10,160 nt of DNA from Atopobiaceae bacterium (GCA_017460265.1 JAFUBJ010000107.1:1-10160); one strand, 5' to 3'; positions 1 through 6,812 are shown, numbered from the stretch's first letter. Numbers and translations: made by a program. Notes: generated by a model from the sequence alone, not told the origin.

Positions 1-1061
1 CGGCTGATGTTGAGCGTCACGTCGGGGCTGTCCACCACGCCGCGGACATAGTTGTAGTGGTCAGGGAGCAGGTCGGCGCACTTCTCCTGAATCATGACGG
101 TGGATGAGTAGAGTGCAAGGCCCTTCTCGTAGTCCTTGCTGTACAGGTCAAACGGCGCGCGCGAGGGGATGAACAGCAGCGCGTCGTAGGAGAGGGCACC
201 CTCGGCGTGGAAGCTGATGGTGCGCGCCGGCTTCTCCCAGTCGTGGAACGTGGAGGTGTAGAACTCGTCGTAGTCGTCCTGCTCCACCTCTGAGCTGCGC
301 TTCTTCCAGATGGGCGTCATGGAGTTGAGCGTCTCGAGCTCCTCGTAGCTCTCGTACTGCGGCGTGTAGTCGTCACCCGCATCCTCCGGCTTGGGCAGCT
401 CGCGGCTCTTGGTGACCATCATCTGCACCGGGTGACGCACATAGTTGGAATAGCAACGCACCAGATCGCGCAGACCCCACTCGGAGAGGTACTTGTCGGG
501 GCTGTCGTCGCCCTCCGCCTCGCGCAGATAGAGCGTAACGTCAGTGCCGTGGTCGTTCTCGCCGTCGCGCTCGCCGGGCTTGGCGGGAGACACCGTGTAG
601 CCCTTCACACCGTCGCTCTCCCAAGCAAAGGCCTGGTCGGAACCATAGGCGCGGCTGACCACGCGAACCTTCTCGGCCACCATGAAGCTGGAGTAGAAGC
701 CCACGCCAAACTGGCCAATGATGTCGATGTCGTCACCTTGGTGCTCGGCGTTGGCCTCCTTGAAGACCTCGGAGCCGGAGTGGGCAATGGTACCCAGATT
801 CTTGTCAAGCTCGTCTTCGGTCATGCCCACGCCGTTGTCGCTCACCGTGATGGTGCGCGCATCCTTGTCAAACGAAAGGTGGATGGCAAGCTCGTCGTTG
901 CCCAGCTGCACGGACGGATCGGTCAGGGCCATGAAGGACAGCTTGTCGATGGCGTCCGACGCGTTGGAGATGAGCTCGCGCAGGAAGATTTCCTTGTTGG
1001 TGTAGATCGAGTTGATCATGAGGTCCAGGAGCTTCTTGCTCTCGGTCTTGAATTGCTTCAC
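1..1061 (-). CDS. htpG: Molecular chaperone HtpG (Hsp90), N-terminal ~353 residues; C-terminus beyond the window
   Basis: This is the cytosolic ATP-dependent Hsp90-family chaperone. The reading frame is open to the left edge, so the last codons seen belong to the middle domain; HtpG is normally about 610-640 aa, so a little over half is present. The GHKL ATPase domain is complete. LRELISNASDAIDK lies at residues 27-40, with the probable catalytic Glu29 and ATP/Mg-binding Asn33. DNGVGM is at 75-80 (Asp75 contacts adenine), the lid begins at LGTIAHSGS (89-97), and GQFGVGFYSSF is at 116-126. The middle domain ends in view with a VVDSPDVTLNIS segment typical of the family. I chose the GTG at 1059-1061 because AAAGGA lies six bases upstream and the protein then begins MKQFKTESKKLLDLMINSIY, as HtpG should. 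The upstream region carries no CIRCE or HAIR heat-shock operator that I can see. A 309-bp palindromic repeat ends about 108 bp upstream of the start. Confidence 0.97.
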   Translation of the reverse strand, partial: MKQFKTESKKLLDLMINSIYTNKEIFLRELISNASDAIDKLSFMALTDPSVQLGNDELAIHLSFDKDARTITVSDNGVGMTEDELDKNLGTIAHSGSEVFKEANAEHQGDDIDIIGQFGVGFYSSFMVAEKVRVVSRAYGSDQAFAWESDGVKGYTVSPAKPGERDGENDHGTDVTLYLREAEGDDSPDKYLSEWGLRDLVRCYSNYVRHPVQMMVTKSRELPKPEDAGDDYTPQYESYEELETLNSMTPIWKKRSSEVEQDDYDEFYTSTFHDWEKPARTISFHAEGALSYDALLFIPSRAPFDLYSKDYEKGLALYSSTVMIQEKCADLLPDHYNYVRGVVDSPDVTLNIS

Positions 1062-1074
1062 GATGGGTCCTTTC

Positions 1075-1090
1075 TCTTGTTGCCACAAGA
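1075..1090. promoter_or_regulatory. Small inverted repeat in the htpG leader
   Basis: TCTTGT and ACAAGA form perfect 6-bp arms around TGCC, four bases upstream of the htpG Shine-Dalgarno sequence. It could be a repressor site or a small leader hairpin next to the ribosome binding site. Nothing in the sequence decides between these, and a 6-bp arm can occur by chance. Confidence 0.3.
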
Positions 1091-1169
1091 CGTTGTACCC
1101 CGCTCGCCCGAGGATAATTCAGCAAATTGGGTTCTCTGCGGTTATTTCAGGCGAACTGGGCGCTTTGAT

Positions 1170-1478
1170 GCACGTTAACTCGGCCATATTTCGCCTCTTT
1201 GTGTAGCCCCGGTCAAAAAATGCCAGCTGATGCAACAGATTAATTTTTTGATATAGATACCTCAGGCCATTTACCTGGGCTTTTCCATTTCGGCCTATTC
1301 GTTGGTGTATGCCCGTTCCGCTGGGTCCGTAACAGGTACCTCCTGCGCCGCAGCGCCTAGGAGATATCCGCAGGTAAAGCCGTTGCGCTATAGACATCAA
1401 TAATACAACTAGTTGCATCAACCGTCATTTTTTGACCGGCATCGCACAAGTTGGCCGGAAATTGCCGACTTAACGTGC
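1170..1478. repeat. 309-bp imperfect palindromic element, copy 1
   Basis: The element begins GCACGTTAA and ends TTAACGTGC. Its two halves are inverted copies of each other with no gaps over at least the outer 110 positions. About 50 of the first 67 positions match by hand count, including a 12-bp identical block, GGTCAAAAAATG, at 1211-1222, mirrored at 1426-1437. TGATGCAAC at 1228-1236 is mirrored by GTTGCATCA at 1412-1420. Further in, TACCTG at 1272 is mirrored by CAGGTA at 1371-1376. The axis is near 1324. A second copy of identical length lies at 9019-9327. It fills most of the 516-bp gap between htpG and the large membrane-protein gene. I see no convincing target-site duplication and no coding sequence; the short open frames crossing it are accidental. 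It may be a MITE-like non-autonomous element, a long RNA hairpin, or a paired protein-binding array. Confidence 0.85.
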
Positions 1479-1577
1479 ATGATGCCCTGAGGGACGCCAC
1501 AAGCGCCAGCCACTGATGCCGTGCGGTCGTCGTTCGGCTCCCTTTTCGGACAGAAGCTCCGCCCTAGGTATCCAGAC

Positions 1578-4500
1578 CTACTTCTTCAGGGCGCGCTCAT
1601 AATGAGAGCGTGTAGTTACCGCATAGATAAGGCCGCTCACTGCAAGGTACACGCCCAGAGCAAGGCAGCCGCTCACCGTTCCCAGCGAAAGGAAGGCGCC
1701 CATGGCAACGGAGCGCACGTTCTTTACGACAGAGTCGGTATTGGTAACGATCGCAAATGCCTGGTTAATGCCGAGTCCATACTCTTCCTGTCCAATCTTG
1801 CGGGCGCAATACCTGCAGCTACCCGCAAACCACCGCAGAAGCCCAATGACGATGGCAGCGAGTATCGCCCACGCAATTGATTGGTTTTGGGCGAACAGCG
1901 CAAACGTTGCCCCAAGAGCCACCATGCCAATCCACGACATGAACCAGCGGTTGTGGGTCTCTCTAAACGGCCTCAGCTCGTTTACGATTAGGTTCTGCAG
2001 TGAGTCACAGATGACCCAGAGGTTGGCGATCTGCGACTTGCTGAGGTTTGCCGAACTCAGGAAAAGCGGGAACACGTAGCTCCGGTAGCCGCCGGCAATA
2101 GTAACGGGAACCATGCCAAACAGAATGGAGAGCAGCATCGGAGAGCTAAAAAGGAAGGCATTGGAGAGCTTGCGATCCTCCTTCTTTGTCTCGACAAAGC
2201 CTTCGATCTCTTCTTTGTCGAGCCTCTTTTCTTTGAAATCGCGCACGCGATCGGATGGCATAAAGCAAAGGGAGCAACAGAACAGCACCACCCCGAAAAT
2301 GCCTGCTGTCAGGTAGATTGCCCCGTTGCCCAAACCAACAACAAGGCCGCCTAAAACTCCTGCTATGAGGCCCGATGACTTCACTGCCTCTTCGACCTCG
2401 TAGTAGAGCTGCATAGAACCGCTTGGCGCTCTAAACGGAATGCCGTAGAGCTCGCTCCAGGCAAGTCCGTAGCCCATATTCAGTATGAATCTGCCTAGGA
2501 TATACAGGTCAATGCGGCTACTCGCCAGCGCATAGACGCAAAGGCATTGGCCCGCGACTCCCACTGCCGACGTGCCCGCCATGAACCCCTTGACAGAAAG
2601 ATATTTGGAAAGGTCGCTATACAGGAACTGCGCAAGCATGCTGCCAACCGTTGCTGCCAGGAACGGCAGGGAAAGCACGAGGGAGCTTGGCTCCGTTCCC
2701 GCCCCTTTCAAGATGTCTCTTGCCATGACCGCCACAAGGGCGTAATCCATGCTTGAGGCAAGACCGAGCAAAAACGACAAGGGACGCGAAAGAGCCGTGT
2801 ATGACCACTCTGCGCCATCCGTCTTGAGGCTGCGGTAGTTCAGTGTTGCGTTTCCGCACTTCAGGAACTCCTCGGCCAGCAAGAAGATGCCAATTGCCAC
2901 AACGGAGAAGGAGAGCACCGACTTCAGGGCGTCGGCAACAAACTGGCGGGCAAACGTGACGCCTCTGCTGCTTATCTGCGCCACGCCCCAACAGGTTCCC
3001 CCGCTGGTCACGAGCGGGGCATAGGCTATTCCCAGAGCCTCGTTTTGCAATATGAGCGATGATGAGGTGTTTGCATGCAGGGCACGCTCAGCCGCCGTGC
3101 TCCCCGGAGCCGTGCCCATCGCGAGGTATGCCCTCCTCAGATCGATGAGGGTGGTCTTGTCAAAGACTCGCTCTCCGGGCACGACGTCGTGCTCCGTCGA
3201 GAAGATCACCATCGCGTTGGAGGTGTTCTCTGAGAGCGCAAATATCTTGCACGAGATGCCAATGTCGCTCTCGTGCGCGGCGAGCACCAGACCCTGGACG
3301 CTGCCCTCGAACCTTTTGAGGGCCGACTGCTCGCCCATCATACGCAAGGCGCTGACAGAACGCAGCTCGCTCGCGTCCTCTTCGCTCAGATAGCCGGGCG
3401 AAAGATAGCTGAGGTACGAGCTCATCTGAAGGAGCTCTCGCTCGCGCTTCGCCCAGTCGGACTTGATTGACTCGAACGAGAGGTAGTTGGTGACGATGAC
3501 GACGAGAATGCCTGCCACAAGGGCAACGGTCACCTCGCGCAACCTGCCACGCTGACCGCTATCGATAAGTTCCTTGATCTTGTGTCTTCCCCAGACACAG
3601 AGCATCACGAACAGGAAGGTGACGCTGACGCCAAAGCTCACGAAGCGAGAAGCCAGTCGAGGCGAGAGCTCGATCTCGGTCATGACCAGCTGATCTTGAG
3701 AAGCGAGGTCCCGAAGCAGAAGCGAACCGTCGCTTTGAACGACAACGAGGGCATCGTCCGACAGCTTCGCGCAACGTAGGTCAGTGGTCTGCTCAAGCTC
3801 GACCGCCTCCGCCGCGTCGTCGGGATTGGCAAAGAGCCGGAGGCAGCCCGTTGATGCGTCCTGCATCACCACGCGGCCATTGTGGGCATCTATCGCCTTG
3901 CAGGGCAGCTCCTGCATATCTGCGACGACCTTGAGCCCTCCCGCGCCGTCTTCTGCACGTAAAGAGCCCGTCGTGGTAATGACGAAGCAGCGGTCCTGCG
4001 CAATGTCATAGCTGGCGTCGTAGACCGTCTCGCCCAGGTCAATGGTGCGCAGCTCCGTTTTGTTTGCTTCGGAGTCCACCCTGAGCAGCTGAAGGGACCG
4101 TGCCGCGCCTCGCTTGCCGGCCGTCTTAGCCACCACCACGCCATCTGCGTCTGCCTTGAGGTCAACGATGGTCGGCGCGACCTGAACCGAGCCTTCTAGG
4201 GCGCTTTCCTCCCAAAGCGTCTTGAGATACGTGCCGTTTTTGCTGTAGGAAAGAACCGCCTCGGAGGTAATCGCTTCGCCATCAGGCCCGCGCCTCAACC
4301 CCGCGACGTACAGGATGCCGTCGCCCACCGCGATGTCGCTCACCTCGTCGATGGGAACCTCTCCATTGCCCACGCGGGCGATGGCGGAGATGTGCAGGTC
4401 CGTATCGACAAAGAGGATCCGTGTGCGGCTTTGATCGACGACGGCACTTATGCCCTCGCCGGGAACAGCCAGAGAAACGCCTGAGAGCGAATGGGGCATC

Positions 4501-4631
4501 AGCGGATTGAGAAGGGGCGTCCCAATGACGGAGAACACCGTCATGATCGAAATGACGAGAGCAGCGAGGAGTATGCCGTCGCGCATGCGCTTTGAGTTGT
4601 CGACCTTCTGGGGGTCTTGCGCCTCGCCCAC
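1578..4631 (-). CDS. Large membrane protein: two extracytoplasmic sensor-like regions fused to an MFS-like 12-helix bundle
   Basis: I do not recognise this as a named family. I place the start at the GTG at 4629-4631, giving 1017 aa, because AAGGAGG lies exactly six bases upstream. The in-frame TTG at 4700 has no ribosome site and lies upstream of a possible -10 box. In that numbering: a helix at ~20-38; a ~290-residue beta-rich extracytoplasmic region at ~45-325, with recurring 'DGxLxV'-type strands suggesting a propeller-like fold; helices at ~330-347 and ~365-383, joined by a short basic (cytoplasmic) loop; a second extracytoplasmic region at ~385-565 ending in a GGTCWGVAQISSRG strand, reminiscent of Cache/PAS-like ligand domains; a helix at ~570-590; then ~612-1007 with about six helices, a charged loop (~793-823, Lys/Glu-rich) and about six more helices. 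That 6+loop+6 plan, plus GRFILNMGYG, resembles the major facilitator superfamily. There is no kinase, cyclase, phosphatase or DNA-binding output domain. Domain names are inferences from hydropathy and pattern. Transcribed alone, divergent from the PHP gene. Confidence 0.85.
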   Translation of the reverse strand: MGEAQDPQKVDNSKRMRDGILLAALVISIMTVFSVIGTPLLNPLMPHSLSGVSLAVPGEGISAVVDQSRTRILFVDTDLHISAIARVGNGEVPIDEVSDIAVGDGILYVAGLRRGPDGEAITSEAVLSYSKNGTYLKTLWEESALEGSVQVAPTIVDLKADADGVVVAKTAGKRGAARSLQLLRVDSEANKTELRTIDLGETVYDASYDIAQDRCFVITTTGSLRAEDGAGGLKVVADMQELPCKAIDAHNGRVVMQDASTGCLRLFANPDDAAEAVELEQTTDLRCAKLSDDALVVVQSDGSLLLRDLASQDQLVMTEIELSPRLASRFVSFGVSVTFLFVMLCVWGRHKIKELIDSGQRGRLREVTVALVAGILVVIVTNYLSFESIKSDWAKRERELLQMSSYLSYLSPGYLSEEDASELRSVSALRMMGEQSALKRFEGSVQGLVLAAHESDIGISCKIFALSENTSNAMVIFSTEHDVVPGERVFDKTTLIDLRRAYLAMGTAPGSTAAERALHANTSSSLILQNEALGIAYAPLVTSGGTCWGVAQISSRGVTFARQFVADALKSVLSFSVVAIGIFLLAEEFLKCGNATLNYRSLKTDGAEWSYTALSRPLSFLLGLASSMDYALVAVMARDILKGAGTEPSSLVLSLPFLAATVGSMLAQFLYSDLSKYLSVKGFMAGTSAVGVAGQCLCVYALASSRIDLYILGRFILNMGYGLAWSELYGIPFRAPSGSMQLYYEVEEAVKSSGLIAGVLGGLVVGLGNGAIYLTAGIFGVVLFCCSLCFMPSDRVRDFKEKRLDKEEIEGFVETKKEDRKLSNAFLFSSPMLLSILFGMVPVTIAGGYRSYVFPLFLSSANLSKSQIANLWVICDSLQNLIVNELRPFRETHNRWFMSWIGMVALGATFALFAQNQSIAWAILAAIVIGLLRWFAGSCRYCARKIGQEEYGLGINQAFAIVTNTDSVVKNVRSVAMGAFLSLGTVSGCLALGVYLAVSGLIYAVTTRSHYERALKK

Positions 4632-4637
4632 GACACT

Positions 4638-4644
4638 CCTCCTT
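4638..4644 (-). promoter_or_regulatory. Shine-Dalgarno site that decides the start of the large membrane-protein gene
   Basis: On the minus strand this reads AAGGAGG, complementary to the 16S rRNA 3' end, six bases before GTG at 4629-4631. It lies inside the longer in-frame extension to TTG (4700) and makes that extension unlikely to be translated. Confidence 0.75.
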
Positions 4645-4664
4645 CCCCCTCTCGCCCGTTTTTT

Positions 4665-4670
4665 AGTATA
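4665..4670 (-). promoter_or_regulatory. Possible -10 element for the large membrane-protein gene
   Basis: TATACT on the minus strand (5 of 6 to TATAAT) would start transcription roughly ten bases downstream. That gives a short leader before the Shine-Dalgarno site at 4638-4644. I could not find a good -35 hexamer at 16-18 bp spacing, so the assignment is tentative. Confidence 0.35.
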
Positions 4671-4729
4671 GGGAGAAAACTGCCTCACCTTTTTGGACAA
4701 AGGCCAAGGGTACAGATACGCTGTGTCAT

Positions 4730-4747
4730 CATAGGTATATCCCTATG
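4730..4747. promoter_or_regulatory. Dyad in the divergent promoter region (candidate operator)
   Basis: CATAGGTATATCCCTATG is an 18-bp dyad with one mismatched pair (16 of 18 bases symmetric). It lies between the divergent large membrane-protein gene and the PHP phosphatase gene, 44 bp before the latter's ATG. It overlaps TATATC, the only -10-like sequence I see for that gene. A repressor site is a reasonable guess; no regulator gene sits beside it. Confidence 0.35.
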
Positions 4748-4791
4748 TTTTTGGTTGGCTAGATGACGGCCGAGAGAGTTTTTGGAGAAAC

Positions 4792-5619
4792 ATGCTGCGA
4801 GCAAACTACCATACGCACACGACGTTCTGTGATGGGTCGAGTACGGCTGAGGAGCAGGTAAACAGGGCCCTTGAGCTTGGCTTTGTTGCGCTTGGGTTTT
4901 CGAGCCACGTGGATCCGGGCATCCCCATGGACTGGGAGGCATACGCGGCGGAGGTTCGTCGTCTGCAGTCGGCGCACGCAGGCGAACTGGACATATTGCT
5001 GGGAGCCGAGCTGGACAACATGTGGGACCGTTCGCGGTGCCCGGGCGCGGAGTACGTGATTGGTTCGACCCACTACATTCCCGTGCCTGACAACGAACCG
5101 CTGGCAGGCTGCGTGGACTATGAGCCCGAGGTCTCGGAGCGCTGCTGCAGAGAATACTTTGGCAGCGACTGGTACGCGATGTGCCGCGCCTACTTTGAGT
5201 TTGAGGCGCAGGTGGTGGAGCGGACGCAGTGCACGTTTGTGGGGCACTTTGACCTGGTCACACGCTTCAATGACCAGCTGCGCGCCTTTGACGAGGAAGA
5301 CCCGCGCTATGTGGGGCCGGCACTCGACGCCATGGAGCACCTGGTTGCGCAGGACGTGCCGTTTGAGATCAACTGTGGGGCGTTCAACCGGGGACGCAAG
5401 GCCGAGCTGTATCCGCGCCGCTCGCTGCTGCGCGCGTTGCACGACTTTGGCGGTGAGATTCTCATTACCTCTGACGCGCATGAGGCCTCGCTTCTGAACG
5501 GCGGGTTTGACGTGGCAGTGCAGCGGGCCATGGAGTGTGGGTTTACGCACGTCAACGTGCTTAGGCACGACGCGCTGGGCAACGTGGAGTGGCGTCAGCT
5601 GGCGCTGGACACGCTGTAA
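4792..5619 (+). CDS. hisJ: Histidinol-phosphatase-like PHP-family phosphoesterase
   Basis: This is a 275-aa PHP-domain hydrolase of the HisJ type, the Firmicute-style histidinol-phosphate phosphatase (EC 3.1.3.15), unrelated to HisB or HisN. The metal-binding set is visible in order: His7-x-His9 in NYHTHTTFCDG, His39 in GFSSHVD, Glu73 in LLGAELD, His94 in VIGSTHY, His152 in VGHFDL, and Asp228/His230 in ITSDAHE. Together these make the usual tri-metal site of PHP enzymes. FEINCGAFNRGR (191-202) and LYPRRSLL match the region that closes the active site. Length fits the family (about 260-285 aa). The ATG at 4792 is preceded by GGAG at 4784-4787, slightly close but acceptable. No other his genes are in the window, so the true substrate could be another phosphate ester. 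The gene stands alone, divergent from the large membrane-protein gene. Confidence 0.9.
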   Translation: MLRANYHTHTTFCDGSSTAEEQVNRALELGFVALGFSSHVDPGIPMDWEAYAAEVRRLQSAHAGELDILLGAELDNMWDRSRCPGAEYVIGSTHYIPVPDNEPLAGCVDYEPEVSERCCREYFGSDWYAMCRAYFEFEAQVVERTQCTFVGHFDLVTRFNDQLRAFDEEDPRYVGPALDAMEHLVAQDVPFEINCGAFNRGRKAELYPRRSLLRALHDFGGEILITSDAHEASLLNGGFDVAVQRAMECGFTHVNVLRHDALGNVEWRQLALDTL

Positions 5620-5620
5620 T

Positions 5621-5771
5621 CGTCCCATCTGGCGGATTCCCCGCCCGTTGGGTCGATTCGGGGGCGGCAACCGTCCCATCTGGCGGAGTATACGCCCACC
5701 CGGACGTACCAGGGGTTGCTTGGTCCGAACTGGCGCAGAACCATTCCTGAAAAAGCCATCAGCTAACTGTG
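5621..5771. repeat. Three-unit array of ~50-bp imperfect direct repeats
   Basis: CGTCCCATCTGGCGGA occurs exactly at 5621-5636 and again at 5672-5687, 51 bp apart. A third, degenerate version (GGTCCGAACTGGCGCA, 12 of 16 matches) starts 50 bp later at 5722. Units 1 and 2 can each form a small hairpin after the repeat (GGCGG-ATTCC-CCGCC at 5631-5645, and GGCG paired with CGCC in unit 2). Unit 1 also has CCGCCC at 5641-5646 facing GGGCGG at 5662-5667. The array begins two bases after the PHP gene stop codon and occupies most of the gap to the next gene. It might act in transcript termination or processing, or be a decayed intergenic repeat; no coding potential is seen. Confidence 0.65.
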
Positions 5772-5786
5772 TTTTCTGTGGTACCG

Positions 5787-5798
5787 ACAGGTACCTGT
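5787..5798. promoter_or_regulatory. 12-bp perfect palindrome upstream of the repeat-containing membrane protein
   Basis: ACAGGTACCTGT is a perfect palindrome. It is preceded at 5780-5785 by a second GGTACC, four bases away. It lies 57 bp before the ATG at 5856, a typical operator position. A TATTAA at 5811-5816 could be a -10 box, but no good -35 is spaced from it. Candidate operator only. Confidence 0.3.
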
Positions 5799-5855
5799 GC
5801 AAACTCACCGTATTAAGGGAATGAACTCATCGGACGCATGCTCGAAGGAGGCTCC

Positions 5856-6740
5856 ATGACCAATCAAACCAATCCTTCCAACAGCGAAAACGACGCCATC
5901 AACAACCCCACCGCATCAGCTGAGCCCACCGTGGCCCCTCGCTTGCGTTCACAGAGCCAGTTCTCACGAGAGCGCGAAGAGGATCAGCAGGAGGCCCTTA
6001 ACAGCCTGGACCAGACAGTCCTCCGTCCGCCCATAACGCCCATCTCTTTTGAGGAGGCCCCTCCCGCTCCCCCGCAGGCGCCAACCACAGCCAAGCGCAG
6101 TCATTGGAAGCTTGCGGCGGCGGTCATTGTCGCCGCTGGGCTCACCACAGCCGTTACGGCAAAGGCGCTTTCTTCTCGGCAGAGCAACGTGGGCCTCTTG
6201 GGCGTGCAGACGGTTTCTGAAAAGCTGGCCGCGCAGGTCGACGGACCCGTCTCGCACGATGACGGAACGGACGAGCAGGTTGAAGAGGAGTCGGCTGACA
6301 CGTCGCAGGTGGTCGAAGAAGAGACCGTCTACCAAGAGGATTCTGGCGAAGAAGAGTCCTCCTATCCCGATTGGGTCTATGTTAGCCCTCGCTACAACCG
6401 CAACAGCACAGGCGATTCTGGCGAGGAAACCACCTATGATGACGGAGGTTCGTCCTCCATTGACGGGGAGCCCTACGGCCTGCGCATGGACGACCGCGGT
6501 ATCTCGTATCGCTATGACGGCGGCGGGGTGTCGTACGACTACGACACGCGCGACATCACCTATGACTATGGTGGCGGCAGCGTCACCTTTGACTCCGACG
6601 CGCTTGACGAAATAGAGCGTTACCTGGAGCAGAACGACAGCTGGGACTACTACGACTGGGGTTACAGCGACAGCAGCGAACGTGACCGCAGCCGCACGTA
6701 CGACTACGGTCCCGGCCACGGCTACATCGGCGGTTGGTAA
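5856..6740 (+). CDS. Single-pass membrane protein with acidic exterior and Tyr/Asp/Gly nonapeptide repeats (unknown function)
   Basis: I do not recognise a family. I chose the ATG at 5856, giving 294 aa, because AAGGAGG at 5845-5851 lies just upstream; the in-frame ATG at 5838 precedes that site. The first ~83 residues are polar, Pro/Ser/Gln-rich and probably disordered. A single helix at ~86-103 (WKLAAAVIVAAGL...) follows Lys/Arg residues, so the N-terminus is probably cytoplasmic and the rest outside. Residues ~134-170 are very Glu/Asp-rich. Then come four tandem nonapeptides at 216-251: ISYRYDGGG, VSYDYDTRD, ITYDYGGGS and VTFDSDALD. They share beta-branched/Thr-Ser/aromatic positions and look like short beta-strands joined by Gly or Asp turns. 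The C-terminus is rich in Tyr, Asp, Ser and Gly. There is no sortase motif or signal peptidase site. A surface role, metal or cation binding, or wall contact are guesses. It sits between the repeat array and a strong hairpin, as a single-gene unit. Confidence 0.85.
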   Translation: MTNQTNPSNSENDAINNPTASAEPTVAPRLRSQSQFSREREEDQQEALNSLDQTVLRPPITPISFEEAPPAPPQAPTTAKRSHWKLAAAVIVAAGLTTAVTAKALSSRQSNVGLLGVQTVSEKLAAQVDGPVSHDDGTDEQVEEESADTSQVVEEETVYQEDSGEEESSYPDWVYVSPRYNRNSTGDSGEETTYDDGGSSSIDGEPYGLRMDDRGISYRYDGGGVSYDYDTRDITYDYGGGSVTFDSDALDEIERYLEQNDSWDYYDWGYSDSSERDRSRTYDYGPGHGYIGGW

Positions 6741-6750
6741 GTCACAAGCA

Positions 6751-6789
6751 GGGGCGTACGGGAAGGGCGATACCCTTCCCGTACGCCCC
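6751..6789. terminator. Strong 17-bp hairpin between convergent genes (bidirectional terminator)
   Basis: GGGGCGTACGGGAAGGG at 6751-6767 pairs perfectly with 6773-6789 around a 5-base loop (CGATA). Flanking CAAGCAGG (6745-6752) and CCTGCTTG (6793-6800) offer an alternative outer pairing. It lies 10 bp after the stop of the plus-strand membrane-protein gene and about 23 bp after the stop of the minus-strand hydrolase gene, so it can serve both. Neither side has a clear run of T, so it is not a textbook intrinsic terminator. Confidence 0.75.
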
Positions 6790-6812
6790 CGTCCTGCTTG
6801 GCTCAAACCAAC

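Noticed and set aside
1062..1169. CIRCE or HAIR heat-shock operator upstream of htpG
   Set aside because: I looked for TTAGCACTC/GAGTGCTAA and CTTGAGT/ACTCAAG inverted pairs on both strands and found neither.
432..1178. 248-codon plus-strand open frame antisense to htpG
   Set aside because: It mirrors the strongly conserved htpG coding sequence, is low-complexity (Val/Leu/Gly/His), and has no ribosome site; a GC-bias shadow.
1119..1421. 100-codon open frame through the first 309-bp palindrome
   Set aside because: It has no good ribosome site. The second copy of the element does not conserve the frame, so it is not the reason the element is conserved.
1170..1478. Insertion sequence with transposase
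   Set aside because: The 309-bp element has inverted ends, but neither copy contains a transposase frame, and I could not find matching target duplications at either site.
1565..1580. Small inverted repeat (TAGGT/ACCTA) at the stop codon of the large membrane-protein gene, as a terminator
   Set aside because: Arms are only 5 bp and there is no following T-run on the minus strand; too weak to call.
5621..5771. CRISPR array
   Set aside because: Only 16 bp are well conserved, there are three units with the third degenerate, and no cas genes are present.
4759..5808. 349-codon minus-strand open frame antisense to the PHP phosphatase gene
   Set aside because: It overlaps a clear PHP-domain gene with all metal ligands, is Arg/Val/His-rich as expected of a shadow, and resembles no family.
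5964..6806. 280-codon minus-strand open frame antisense to the Tyr/Asp repeat protein
   Set aside because: Val/Ala-rich shadow. It begins inside the intergenic hairpin on the other strand. The plus-strand frame has a Shine-Dalgarno site, a membrane helix and organised repeats.
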